A stretch of 64,000 bases of DNA from Lichtheimia corymbifera B2541. Its lineage: Eukaryota > Mucoromycota > Mucoromycetes > Mucorales > Lichtheimiaceae. A program made the position numbers and the translations under genes. Shown in pieces: positions 23,161 through 33,969 of this stretch. Numbering within the stretch: position 1 is the first letter of the stretch; every line of letters begins with the position of its first letter. Below the pieces are notes generated by a model. The model worked only from the letters and a program-made list of their open reading frames with translations. It was not told the origin of the DNA and did no database searches. The stretch covers positions 62,001 to 126,000 of the forward strand of contig JNEU01001162.1 of assembly GCA_000697475.1 (NCBI GenBank). The letters are read 5' to 3'.

Positions 23161-24213
23161 TACCAGAAAAAGTGGGGAAATTGGTGCACTCGGAAAAGGC
23201 GGACCGATATTGTGAGATTGCTGATAGTGCTCTGGAAATGAAAAGGATGATAGGGGTGCCCAGGCCAAGGAATATTATCGAACTAGCTTATCTTACACCA
23301 TAATGCACGCTTGTCCTCCTTTTTGGTAACCAGTATCAGAGCAAATAAATGGTGGCGCCATCAAGGTACAACACCAGCAGCAGCGGCGTGGTCCTCTATC
23401 GAGATGATGTTTCTGTTCCCTTGCATTAGACAAACACCGTTTACGCTTGTATTGTTCTCTCATGCATCAAAATGAATAAGCAAGGGGACTTTAATGTTTG
23501 CTCTTGATTCCCTCTTGAATACTATCAAATACGTATCATGTACATAGGGCAATGACAATAATAGATCAGCAAGGTGAATTATAATAGTGGTGGTGCATTG
23601 TATCATCGCGGTGATACATGGCTTGTTATAGCGCGATGCTATCATATGTATGGTTCTGCTGCTTGCAACAACTGATAACGATTGCCCATTACGCATTGAT
23701 GATATCAACATGACATAGCCCCACCTTTGATTTTCATGCATCTTGTCGTCATTAAGTCTCGAACAGCCTATATCACACTAAGAAATAAACATTACTCCTG
23801 CTCCAACCTCAATGCGTTCATCATAAATAAAGCATCATAAAGGTTATCATTGGTATTCAAGTATGACCTCGTTGTCATAGGTAGGACGATTATGCCAACA
23901 ACAATTAAGATAACAACAATGACGTGTTTCCCAGCAGGATGAGGAGTAATGATTGACCATTAGGAGTTGCAACTCACTTTGATGGCAGTCATATACTTCC
24001 ATGTATGAACCAAAACCCGTCAACATTTTTTGGTGGTAGACTCATAGACGATGTCGTTGTCTTTGATCTATTCGAAAGAAGGGGTTTTCCATATGTGCCC
24101 ATTGGGCAGTAAGTGATGATGCTTATGCTTATCCACGGCAAGGCAAGGAAATGTATACTGCAGGAAGGGATGATCATCGAGACGGAACCTGCAGTGCGCA
24201 TAAACATCGTCTT

Positions 24214-24290
24214 TCTTTTATTACCTCCCTAAAGCACGCTATGTAATGATGCTCATATTTGTCGTACAAGGCGGCTATTTTATGCAAACA
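24214..24290 (+). repeat. Sulfotransferase-flanking module, copy 1 (upstream of gene 1)
   Basis: Contains CTTTTATTACCTCCCTAAA followed by AATGATGCTCATA. The same motif occurs at about 26070, 33497 and 35005, so a copy lies on each side of both sulfotransferase genes. Function unknown. Confidence 0.6.
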
Positions 24291-24961
24291 TTCGTAGGCT
24301 TACAGCTCCGAAGACTTCAGGATCGCGATTGATGGTTTTTGGTTTGGGGTGGTGAAAGCTTTCAGTATAGCGCTGGTCCTTAATTATAACAGGGCGCCGC
24401 TATATTGAGTCTGCTTGCGTTCTCGCTTTTCGCATCTCACATGTTATAGTATGCTTATACACAAATCTGAGAATCAGCAACGTTCGTATATGCTCACCAT
24501 GCAAGAAAGGGGTGGGTAATTGGAAAAATGAAAGTATCTTTAATGCCCACCAACACTGCCTTGGTATTCATAACCCAAAAAATTCCCAGATATACATGTG
24601 CCACCTGTGTCTTACTCAAGATTCGATTCCACCACAAAACGGAATTTGTAATAGAGTATATGACGGCATAAGCTAATCATCTGAAGTGCTATCTCAAGGG
24701 GGATCGAAAGATTGTTGCAAGCTCTATAAGGGTTCAGCATGTGTAGCTTTCAATTTTTTGCCACCAAACCTTAAAGGACCGTTTTCATTCATCATCACGA
24801 TACTGCAGCCCTTATCCCTTTTCTTGTTGCACATGCTTTAGAATTCAGGTGTGGCGACTATGCTGATTGCAGCAAGCGACCGCATGCCCCTTATGTATAG
24901 TACCGTAATCTAATGAACGTCGGTTTATACCCCTTCCGTCGCATTCGGAACCATGAAAAGT

Positions 24962-24988
24962 GTTACCTACTGCTTATTTGTATAAATA
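24962..24988 (+). promoter_or_regulatory. Conserved promoter element and TATA box of sulfotransferase gene 1
   Basis: TACCTACTGC is followed by TATAAATA at 24981-24988, about 60 bases before the ATG at 25044. The paralogue at 34 kb has the same pair (CTACCTACT, TATATAAATA) at nearly the same distance, suggesting shared regulation. Confidence 0.5.
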
Positions 24989-25043
24989 TGATGGGTCTTG
25001 AGCTTTTTTGTCCGCCTCACTTTTGGATTCCCATCACCACGTT

Positions 25044-25830
25044 ATGGCCCCCTTGAAAATTATTGGCGCTGGATACGGCCGAACAGGCACTGACAGCTTA
25101 AGAATGGCCCTTAACATGCTTGGGTACGAGTTATCTCGATTAAATCTCGATTACCAACCTGACAACACTAATAACACTTGTGCCCTAGCTATAATTGTTT
25201 CCATATGCGCGAGGTAATTCGCGAGGATCGTCATCCTGAGGTATTCCTTGATGCCTACCTTAATCCTGAAAAGCCTGTGGATTGGGATATGTTGTATGAT
25301 GGCTACGATGCTGCTGTGGATTGGTAATTCTTTTTAGGTGCAAGCTTACACATCATTACCTAATGCTTACATTATTTCGATCTAGGCCAACGGTTTCCTT
25401 TTTGGAACGCTTGCTCACTGTGTATCCTGATGCCAAGGTAATCCTTACTGCCCGTGATGTCGACAGCTGGTATCGCTCTATCAAGAACACCATTCACCAA
25501 TTGAGCTTCGAATGCAGTAAGCGAAATGACCTTTCTGAGCCTTTGACACGCTGGAGAAAAATGAACAACACCCTTGTATTGGATGGCGCTATCGCAGATC
25601 CCGAACAATTTAATGATGAAGAAGCTATCAAGGCAAAGTACAACGCTCATGTAGAATGGGTCAAGAAGAACATCCCTAGTGACCAACTTTTTATCATGGA
25701 ACTTGGTGAGGGATGGGAGCGATTATGCAAATTTTTGGACGTACCCGTGCCATCTGAGCCTTACCCCAGTACCAATTCCACCAAAGATTTTGTCAAAAGC
25801 TTCATAGAAAGTAACTTACAAGATGTATGA
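25044..25830 (+). CDS. Sulfotransferase-like P-loop protein, paralogue 1
   Basis: 219-residue protein of the PAPS-dependent sulfotransferase superfamily (fungal Sulfotransfer_4 type, substrate unknown). Exons 25044-25123, 25189-25323 and 25386-25830. The N-terminal phosphosulfate loop is GAGYGRTGTDSL; the 3'-phosphate-binding block is YPDAKVILTARDVDSWY. The C-terminal part (NAHVEWVKKN, FIMELGEGWERLCKFLDVP) is typical of the group. Paralogue 2 at 34 kb has identical sizes for exons 1 and 2 (80 and 135 bases) and the same intron phases. This copy ends about 20 residues earlier, after SFIESNLQDV, with a divergent tail. No signal peptide. Confidence 0.8.
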
Positions 25831-25969
25831 AATGGAAAATTGATGCAGGAAAGGATCTGACATTTAATCAATCCCCTTTTGCATATGCAACTTGACAACC
25901 TCACCCCCTTGTAAGCTGCACTCCCAAACATCCAATACATACCTGACTTGATTTTTACGTACCCCTATG

Positions 25970-26290
25970 TCCAATTGACCATGAAACATGATGCTGGAGA
26001 TAATTTGATGACAATTGACCGGTGTATCTACATCACTTTCCAATGTAACAACAACAATCAAATACATGCTTTTATTGTCTCCCTAAACCGGGTGCATAGT
26101 TGGTGTGGTTTTTTCTTTGGCAAACAATCACCCAGCACCTCTTAATAAAACATTATCTACCGAACAACTAATTGCCCACTTTCATTCTTCATATGTACTA
26201 CTGCAGGTATTGGAGAGCATCACTGTGAAGCCGTTCGTCGAGATATAAGTTGTTGTTCTTGTCCGTTTTCATCTTATTGTATATTAAAAA
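25970..26290 (+). repeat. Sulfotransferase-flanking module, copy 2 (downstream of gene 1)
   Basis: Starts with ATGATGCTGGAGATAATTTG (compare ATCATGCTGGAAACGACTTG near 34890), then TTTTATTGTCTCCCTAAACC at 26070. From 26070 to about 26290 it resembles 33497-33715, including a shared TTGTTGTT...TGTATATT end. Confidence 0.6.
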
Positions 26291-26549
26291 GAGAGAGAAT
26301 GGCGGATCTATTTCATGTCTTAAGCTTAAATGGATCAAGCTTCCGTAACAAGCAGGGTTGTTGGGTACCATTACTATGGGTTTATTAACATTGAAAATAC
26401 AAGCGTCTATTTAAACATGTATACAATCAGTTATAAGCACTACCCATCATCTAATCAGCATATGAACAATGAAGCCTTAATGAATGTAATATGACAGAAG
26501 GAACAAGAGCGTCTCGATACAATGATGTGGGTATAATCCAATCTCCTCT

Positions 26550-28330
26550 TCCGGCCTTCAAATTTCTATCCTTTCCTTCCAGATTCCAACCAGTGGATCA
26601 CAAAGAATCAGCAGGTGTCGTTGTGTCATTGTATTCTTGATTGCTGCAGACATAGCATCTTCATTCATGATTGTAAAAGTAGCTGTTGCATGCGTTGACT
26701 TGAATGTTGCAATATCATCCATGGTGGTAAATCCTCTCTTGTCAAAGATATAAGCCCTCGGTTCCATGCCATCCAATCCATCCAATCCATCATCATCCTC
26801 AGCCGTATCCACGTGTTCGTTACTGTTGACGACGACACATTCCAGGATTCCGCATTACTGCACTTGATTGCATCCATCCCATCATCCATAACCGTTGCGA
26901 GTCCAATAAGAAAGAGTCTCTGTGATCGCTGCTGATATGCTTCCTTTTCCATCCGAGTGTTAGTCTCTCTTGGTCATTTTTCAGTGTAGCTCAACAAGGC
27001 GAAGAGTGCTTGTACTGTGGGATACTTGATAGCTGATATGGGACCACCCATTAGAAGTCGTATGCATCATTGCAAGTTGCCACACGTAAAGAAAGCTGCT
27101 TTTATACAGTGGCTATCAGCTGTCCACGTGAAGAGGCCGCAAGTAACTTGAGACAATGGAGGCCTTGCTAATGGCAGCTGCTGTTACGGGATGGTTGTGG
27201 CAGAGGAGCGTGTTGTAGTAGTAGAGTGACAAGATTGTGAACACTGCTTGAGACAATAAAGTCATTGCTAATAGTAACTGCTGGAATGAATGCTGTTAAT
27301 CTTGATCGTGTAGAGGAGTGTGCAAGAGCGTGTGTTGTGTCCAGAAACGTGTGTGTTGTAGCGAGGCGCACATGCTGTGGAGTTGCCATCCAGTCAAAGG
27401 CTATCGGATCAAGGCAATCGTAGGGTTGACATGATGGGTTGGGACAGAGCAATCGTTCGCAGGTTATAGTTGTACTAGAATGGGTCAACAGTTGAGAATG
27501 GGAAGAGGGAAATAAAGTGTGAGTGGAAGAGGTGAAAATTAAATCTGTCAGGCAGTCAGACATATCACATATACGCTGATATCAATGCATGATATTGTGA
27601 TTGCATGTATCGAACCTCAAACTTTCACACAATATGCTCTAGGGCATGCTGAACAACTTTGTATTAATAAAGAACCCACACTTCATTTGAAAATTTCGAG
27701 TGAGAGAGCATAATGTAGGATTTACTATAACGGATGAAAATTGGGAAAGCGCCGGATTTATGAAAAAGTCAATTAGTATGTAGTTTCTTGGGATTCCCCA
27801 TCTAGCACTTGAAACTTGTTCAGAAGGTACTCTCGCACATGCTAATCAACTCCATTCATTTAAAAACCGCATGGTTTATTATGTACATTTTGAATGCCGG
27901 CCAGCCCAAATGTAGGAGAAAGTAGGGTAGACGCTCCTGCTCCCCGAGATTGCCTACCTCGAACCTGAAACTTTCACACAACATCCTTTCAACCACGCCG
28001 AGCAATTTCGTTCTCATAAAGTCCCCAGAGTTCATCATGAAAATCTTGTATGTCGGAGAGACGACGAAGAGATGAAAAGATAAATAGGGTGTACGGCCGT
28101 GCGCGCCGATATTGCTCGTGAGGACGTCGAAACTTGGCCAGGAGGTGCTCTCGGTCATGCTGATCAACATCGTTCTCATAAAGCCTCTACACATCACTAT
28201 GGAGATTTGGAGAAACAGGCGCCTCCATGTTTTGCCTATGCTATAAGCGTGATGCTATATGACAAGTGGTCTTTGTTCATTGTCAAGTAGGTAGACCCCG
28301 ATAGAGCCGAAGATGCGCATGGACGTGCTT
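26550..28330. repeat. Segmental duplication, copy A
   Basis: Colinear with about 31060-33310. Landmarks in the same order in both: CATTGTATTCTTGATTGCTG (26624; 31252), CCGTATCCACGTG (26803; 31416), a GTAACTTGAGACAAT / CTTGCTAAT / AATGAATGCTGTTA block (27142; 31710), GATCGGATCAAGGC or ATCGGATCAAGGC (near 27404; 31993), GCAATCGTTCGCAGGTT (27449; 32041), then core repeats, then a half-palindrome tail. Minus-strand frames show matching but broken peptide pieces (TAFIPAVTIS / TAFIPAVAIS), suggesting a decayed coding element. Divergence looks like roughly a quarter to a third of positions by eye. Confidence 0.75.
27615..28200 (+). repeat. Core-repeat array A (four copies)
   Basis: Four copies of a core of about 75-90 bases begin near 27618, 27811, 27967 and 28129 (spacings 193, 156, 162). 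Each opens (G)AAACTT(T/G), continues with a (C)ATGCTGATCAAC-like block and a T-rich ATAAAG or TTTAAAAACC segment, and ends near a CACTTCAT or CATTATG box. Subtypes alternate: copies with AATAAAGAACCCACACTTCA and copies with CATTTAAAAACCGCATGG. Confidence 0.7.
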
Positions 28331-28334
28331 GTGT

Positions 28335-28850
28335 AACACAGCTCATTTGCATGATCCTTCACAATGAACAAACACCACTTGTCATATAGCATCACGCTTA
28401 TATCATATGTAAAACATAAAGGTGCCTGTATCTCTAAACTTTACAACGAAACGTGGGGTCTTCAATCGAACAATATTGCTCGGCTGGGTGAAGCGCATCT
28501 TGGGTGCAAGTTTCACGATCTAGGTCGCCAATCCTAGATTACGCAATGTCACCACCAGCCAAAGTCGAAAAAAATTCAAGAGGTCGACACACGATTCACT
28601 TTGGCTGGTGGCGACATTGGGTGAATCTGAGATCGGCGAGCTAGATCGTGAAACTTGCACCCAAGGTGCGCTTCACCCAGCCGAGCAACTTTGTTCGATT
28701 GTAGACCCCACGTTTCGTTGTAAAGTTTAGAGATACAGGCATCTTTATGTTTTACATATGATATAAGCGTGATGCTATATGACAAGTGGTGTTTGTTCAT
28801 TGTAAAGTCGCTTGACCCTATAGAGCGGAAGGTGCGCAGGGGCGTGCTTG
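28335..28850. repeat. Large palindrome 1 (period about 517)
   Basis: Left arm about 28361-28565 and right arm about 28598-28801 are near-perfect inverted copies: CAATGAACAAACACCACTTG at the left end against its complement near 28783-28802, and CACCACCAGCCAAAGT facing ACTTTGGCTGGTGG across a centre of about 30 bases. Each arm contains one core repeat (GAAACTTGCACCCAAGGTGC on the right). The joint GTGTAACACAGCTCATTTGC recurs at 28335, 28851 and 29372, giving 516 and 521 base periods. Confidence 0.85.
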
Positions 28851-29371
28851 TGTAACACAGCTCATTTGCATGATACTTCACAATGAGCAAACACCACTAT
28901 CCATATAGCTTCATGCTTACAGCATATATACAATATAAATGTGCCTGTATCTCAAAACTTTACAATGAAGCATGGGGCCCTCAATCGAACAAAGTTGCTC
29001 GGCTGGGTGAAGCGCACCTTGGGTGCAAGTTTCACGATCTAGCTCGCCGATCTCAGATTCACCCAATGTCACCACCAGCCTCGTCGAAAAAAAAAATTCG
29101 AGGTCGACCCAAGATCCACTTTGGCTGGTGGTGACATTGTGAAATCTAGGATTGGCGAGCTAGATCGTGAAACTTGCACCCAAGGTGCGCTTCGCCCAGC
29201 CGAGCAATATTGTTCGATTGAAGACCCCGCGTTTCGTTGTAAAGTTTAGAGATACAGGCACCTTTATGTTTTACATATGATATAAGCGTGATGCTATATG
29301 GCAAGTGGTGTTTGTTCATTGTAAAGTAGCTTGACCCTGATAGAGCCGAAGATGCAGAGGGGCGTGTCTGT
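28851..29371. repeat. Large palindrome 2
   Basis: Left arm about 28880-29080, right arm about 29117-29320, with a central A-rich loop. Head-to-tail duplicate of palindrome 1. Arms match each other more loosely than in palindromes 1 and 3, with small indels. An additional degraded piece follows at 29372-29640. Confidence 0.8.
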
Positions 29372-29647
29372 GTAGCACAGCTCATTTGCATGATACTTCG
29401 CAATGAACAAACACCACTTATCATAAGCATCATGCTTTCAGCATATATAAAAACGTAAATATGCCTGCACCCAGGATCGGCAAGCGTGACCGTGAAACAT
29501 GATTGACAAGGTGCGCTCTACCACGACAAGCAATATTATTCTATGAAAGAGCTCATGTTTCATTGTAAAGTTTAGAGATAAATACATTTTTGGGTTTTAC
29601 ATATGCTGAAAAGCATGGTTCTATATGACAAGTGGTGTTTGTTCATA

Positions 29648-30215
29648 GCGAAGTATCATGCAAATGAGCTGTGTTACACAAGCACGCCCCTGCGCACCTT
29701 CCGCTCTATCAGGGTCAAGCGACTTTACAATGAACAAACACCACTTGTCATATAGCATCACGCTTATATCATATGTAAAACATAAAGGTGCCTGTATCTC
29801 TAAACTTTACAACGAAACGTGGGGTCTTCAATCGAACAATATTGCTCGGCTGGGTGAAGCGCACCTTGGGTGCAAGTTTCACGATCGTCGTGGCCATTCT
29901 CAGATTCACCCATTGTCACCACCAGCCAAAGTGGATCGTGGGGCGACCTCTTGAATTTTTTTTCAACTTTGGCTGGTGGTGACATTGGGTGAATCTGAGA
30001 ATGGCCACGACGATCGTGAAACTTGCACCCAAGGTGCGCTTCACCCCGACGAGCAACTTTGTTCGATTGAAGACCCCGCGTTTCATTGTAGAATTTTTAG
30101 TTATGGCCATCTTTGTGTTTTACATATGCTGTAAGCGTGATGCTATATGGAGAGTGGTGTTTGTTCATTGTCAAGTAGGTAGACCCTGATAGAGCCAAAG
30201 ATGCAGAGAGGCGTG
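29648..30215. repeat. Large palindrome 3 (opposite orientation of outer joint)
   Basis: Left arm about 29648-29935, right arm about 29960-30210. The outer joint GTGTTACACAAGCACGCCCC is inverted relative to palindromes 1 and 2, so the third unit was added in reverse or flipped. The centre reads CCAAAGTGGATCG...CAACTTTGG with a T-run loop. Confidence 0.8.
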
Positions 30216-30291
30216 CTTGTGTGCCTGAGCTAAAATGTCAGCACTTCAGGGACAAAGCATGGCAGGTACGCAAATGACGTTTCCAATGCAT

Positions 30292-30634
30292 ACATTGGCA
30301 GCTAACATGTACTTTTTCTCATTCCAAGCTTTTAACCAATCCGCATCATTGGAATGATGTACCTGCTCCAGACATTCATTTACATCATTCAACTTTCTTG
30401 ATCCGAGCTGATTTGACCGAGTTACGCTCAAACAAAGAGCATATCAGCCTATGCATGCAGCATGTACTATCTACCTCAAATGATGTCTCTTTATTTGAGC
30501 GTAACTCGGCCAAATCAGCTCGGATCACGACAATCGAATCACGGAAATGCTCGACTGGAGCAGGCGCACCATTCCCATCAAGTGGTTTGGCAAAATATGG
30601 GAATGGGAAAAACGTGCATGTTAGCTGCCAATGT
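30292..30634. repeat. Independent inverted repeat, arms about 148 bases
   Basis: Arms 30292-30440 and 30487-30634. Left begins ACATTGGCAGCTAACATG; right ends in its complement CATGTTAGCTGCCAATGT. Also matching are ATCCGAGCTGATTTG(A/G)CCGA and GAGTTACGCTCAAA, against complement copies on the right. Some internal stretches diverge, so the arms are older or have been under independent change. No similarity to the core repeat noticed. Confidence 0.8.
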
Positions 30635-31059
30635 ATGATCGTTATTGAATCGTCCATTAACTATCATGCATTCGCCCTTTCTGTTCACCCCAATCAGATA
30701 TGCTACACAAACACGCCCCTCTGCATCTTTAGATATTTACTCGTTTTTATACAATGTTGCATAAATTAGCGCAGCTGAAAGCTATCATAGGTAAGTATGG
30801 CACGTTCATGTACTCGTGAATCGTTGTATCACAACAGCTCATTCTTCTTTCTTGAGCAGAGTGAATCAAGTAACCATGAACCAAGCACTATGTTGGGTAT
30901 CATCACTTCCGAACTAATATCTTGCAATGCAATGCAAGCGTTCGAGAACCATTCCTGCCTTTCGTCTATCAATACATGAACTAGGACCTGTGACAAAAGA
31001 ACAAAAACATCTTGATACGAATGATCCAATCTCGCTTTCCAATCTTCAAGTTTCTATTC

Positions 31060-33310
31060 CCCCCCTTCTTCCAATCCAGAAACCACCCAGTGATCCGCAA
31101 CTTAAGTATATGAACTGATGGCACGATGCTCGTTTAGATAATATGTTGAATTTAGTGGAAAATTCGAAGAATAGCATATGGTAGTGTATATGTTGTAAAT
31201 TGATAAGCTACGGGTGTGCCACATCGAGTCGACAGGGATAACCGTGCCATTGTATTCTTGATTGCTGCCGTCATCAACATCCTTCACCCATGATTGTAAA
31301 ATAGCTGCTGCGTGTATCGACCTGAGTATTCCAATAGCGTCCATGACTTTGAAGCACCTTTCACCAAGATATCATCCCATTTGGTCGATCCCATCCAATC
31401 CGTTAGCATCCTAAGCCGTATCCACGTGATCGTTCCTGCGGACGACGCTCGCTCCAAGTAACCAAAGCAGCATTCCAGGAGATCTAATCACTGTACTTGA
31501 TTACATCCATCCATCAAATCCACCATGTTGGTTGAAGACAGCCATGGGATAGCTGCTGATATGCTCCCTTCCGGCTGCTGGTCAATCCTTTCTTGGTCAT
31601 TTTCTTCTATCGCAACCCAACCAGATGAAGATTGATTGTGTTGCGGCGGTCTTGATAGCTGATATGGCATCCAATCCATTGTAATCCGTATGTATCAAGG
31701 CAAGTTACTGCAAGTAACTTGAGACAATCGAGTAAGCACCTTGCTAATAACAACGGCTGCTACGTTTGGCCGCGGCAGTGGAGCGTGCAAGAGCGTGTGT
31801 TGTAGTAGAGTTACAAAGGCTGTGAATGCTGTTTGAGATAATGGAGTAAAGGCCTTGCTAATAGCAACTGCTGGAATGAATGCTGTTACATTTGATGGTG
31901 GCAGAGGATTGTACAAGAGAACGTGGAGTGTCAAGGAACGCGAGTGTTGTAATGTAGTGCACAGGCCATGGAGTGTGCCATTCAGTCAAAGACGATCGGA
32001 TCAAGGCAGTTGTAGGCTTGACATGATGTGTTGAAGCAGAGCAATCGTTCGCAGGTTGTAATTGTACTTGAATGGGGCAATAGTTGAGAATGGGAAGAAG
32101 CAAGAAGCTGGGAGTGGAAGAGCTGTGAAATTAAATAGTTCAGGCACTGTCATACAAATACACACACATTCTAAATTGATCCATGATCTTGGGATTACCC
32201 ATTTCGACTTGAAACTTTCACACAATATGCTTCTGTACACGCTGATCAACTTTGTATTAATAAAGAACCCACACTTCATTTGAAAGTTTTGAATGGGAGC
32301 GTGTAATGTGGGGTTTACTATGGGCGGTTGGAATTGGGGTACGCGCCGGATTTATCATTTATCGATGTAGTATGTATTACCTTGGGATTACCTATTTCCA
32401 ACATGGAACTTGGTCAGCAGGTTCTCTGAGTCATGCTGATCAACTCCATTCATTTAAAAACTGCATGGTTCATTATGGTGTTTCAATGAATCGGACGGCC
32501 CAAATATAGGACGGACGGAGCGCAAGTAGGGTGCATAGTGCACACCCCCGCGGTTGTTCATCTCAAACTCCAAACTTGGTCAGCCGGTCGGGCTTCGACA
32601 TGCTGATCAACTTCATTCATTTAAAAACCGTATGCCTCATTGTGAGAAATAAAATGGGGGCGTACGACGATGCACAGACAGAAATGTATATAGGGAGGAC
32701 GACCCAGGATCTTGAGATTCCATCTCTCGAACTTGAAACTTTTACACAAGGTGCTCTTGGACACGCTGATCAATTTTATCTTAATAAAGAACCCACACTT
32801 CATTTGAAAGTTTTGAATGGGAAGGTATATTGTGGGGTTTACTATGACCGACGGAAATTCCGTACCCCGCCCGAATCCATGAAATGTCATTAAGTATGCA
32901 TAATCTTGGGATTCCACACCTTGGACCTGAAACTTGGTAAGAAGGTTCTCTGAGTCATGCTGATCAACTCTATTCATATCAAAACCGCACCTTCATTATA
33001 AATTCGATGGTCCAAGTGTCGGAGAGATGATAAACGGACGGGAGCTTAAGTACGGTGGGCGGTCAATGATCCCCGAGATTGCCCAGCTCAATCGTGAAAC
33101 TTGCACACATGGTTCTTTCGACCCGGCTGAGCAGCTTTGTCCTATTAAAGACCTCCACATATGATTGTAGTATTTAGAGATACAAGCGCCTTCATGTTTT
33201 ACATATGCTCGCTGTCAGCGTGATGCTAGATGAAAGGTGGTCTTTGTTCATTGTCAAGTAGTTAGACCCTGAGAGAGTCAGAGATACAGGAGGACTTTTT
33301 GTATAACAAA
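31060..33310. repeat. Segmental duplication, copy B
   Basis: Partner of the copy at 26.55-28.33 kb, same order and orientation, ending in the same half-palindrome tail (TTAGAGATACAAGCGCCTTC, then GTCTTTGTTCATTGTCAAGT). It is longer than copy A because its core array is expanded. Confidence 0.75.
32205..33190 (+). repeat. Core-repeat array B with a 524-base higher-order unit
   Basis: Six cores begin near 32211, 32405, 32571, 32735, 32929 and 33096. Spacings are 194, 166, 164, 194 and 167, so positions 1/4, 2/5 and 3/6 are each about 524 bases apart. Copies 1 and 4 are plainly the same subtype (TAATAAAGAACCCACACTTC, TTTGAAAGTTTTGAATGGGA), and so are 2 and 5 (GAGTCATGCTGATCAACTC). This shows a duplicated three-core unit. 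524 is not a multiple of three. Confidence 0.8.
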
Positions 33311-33496
33311 GCCGAAAGGACAGGAGTTGAAGGGTCGACCCTATAGATGTGTAAGTCTGCATATATAAGATAGCGTCAGAACCCGTTGGTGACAATTGCT
33401 TGATGTATTTAGACTGCTCTCTAGTGTAACAGCAAGCACGAAACAAGTACACGCTCATTCGTCAAAGATACTAAAATCTTGGAATGGTTATATATC

Positions 33497-33715
33497 TTTT
33501 ATTGCCTCCCTAAACCAGGCTACCCAATAGTGCGCATATATGGCGTTTTAGGCAAATAATCACACAACCATCTCTCAATGAAGATGTTCACCATCACCTT
33601 GAGTTGATCATTTATCCTTCGTATATACTGTAGTCATTGGACGCTCTCGGTTGGCATAGGAATTGTTGTTATTATGCATTCAATTTCACTGTATATTGGG
33701 AAAGGAAAGGATAGT
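33497..33715 (+). repeat. Sulfotransferase-flanking module, copy 3 (upstream of gene 2)
   Basis: Begins TTTTATTGCCTCCCTAAACC and resembles 26070-26290 over about 220 bases, with ATCTCTCAATGA(A/C)GAT also shared with the copy at 35 kb. Confidence 0.6.
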
Positions 33716-33891
33716 ATGACAAACCTGTTAGCCGACTTTGCAGGTTTACTATACATACAATGCATTGCAAGAACCTAAATTTGAAATCCCCTGCAGCTTC
33801 CCACCACAGATAGCGTGATAGGTGCTAATTCCATGAAGCTTTGGTCCGATTAATTATTGACTTATGCTGCAAATAAGGCGAGCTATGAAGG

Positions 33892-33914
33892 CTACCTACT
33901 TTGCTATATAAATA
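33892..33914 (+). promoter_or_regulatory. Conserved promoter element and TATA box of sulfotransferase gene 2
   Basis: CTACCTACT followed by TATATAAATA at 33905-33914, about 56-65 bases before the ATG at 33970. Matches the arrangement upstream of gene 1. Confidence 0.5.
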
Positions 33915-33969
33915 GGATGGAGGTTTAGCTTGATTGGCAATCTCACTTTGGAATACTTCCCATCACATT

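Larger units (their letters stand above)
23161..25043. other. Gene-poor region before the first sulfotransferase gene
   Basis: About 1.9 kb. No coding gene recognised. It holds one copy of the sulfotransferase-flanking module at 24214-24290 and the TATA-bearing promoter of the next gene. Confidence 0.5.

Noticed and set aside
28576..30110. Recurring frames of 60-100 codons (MNKHHLSYSITLISYVKHK)
   Set aside because: They occur in both arms of palindromes because the DNA is repeated; identical frames in inverted copies are expected and do not show coding.
27600..33200. CRISPR-like or tRNA/SINE array
   Set aside because: Cores are 75-90 bases and diverged, spacers are related to one another, and no convincing A/B box pair is seen; the organism is a fungus.
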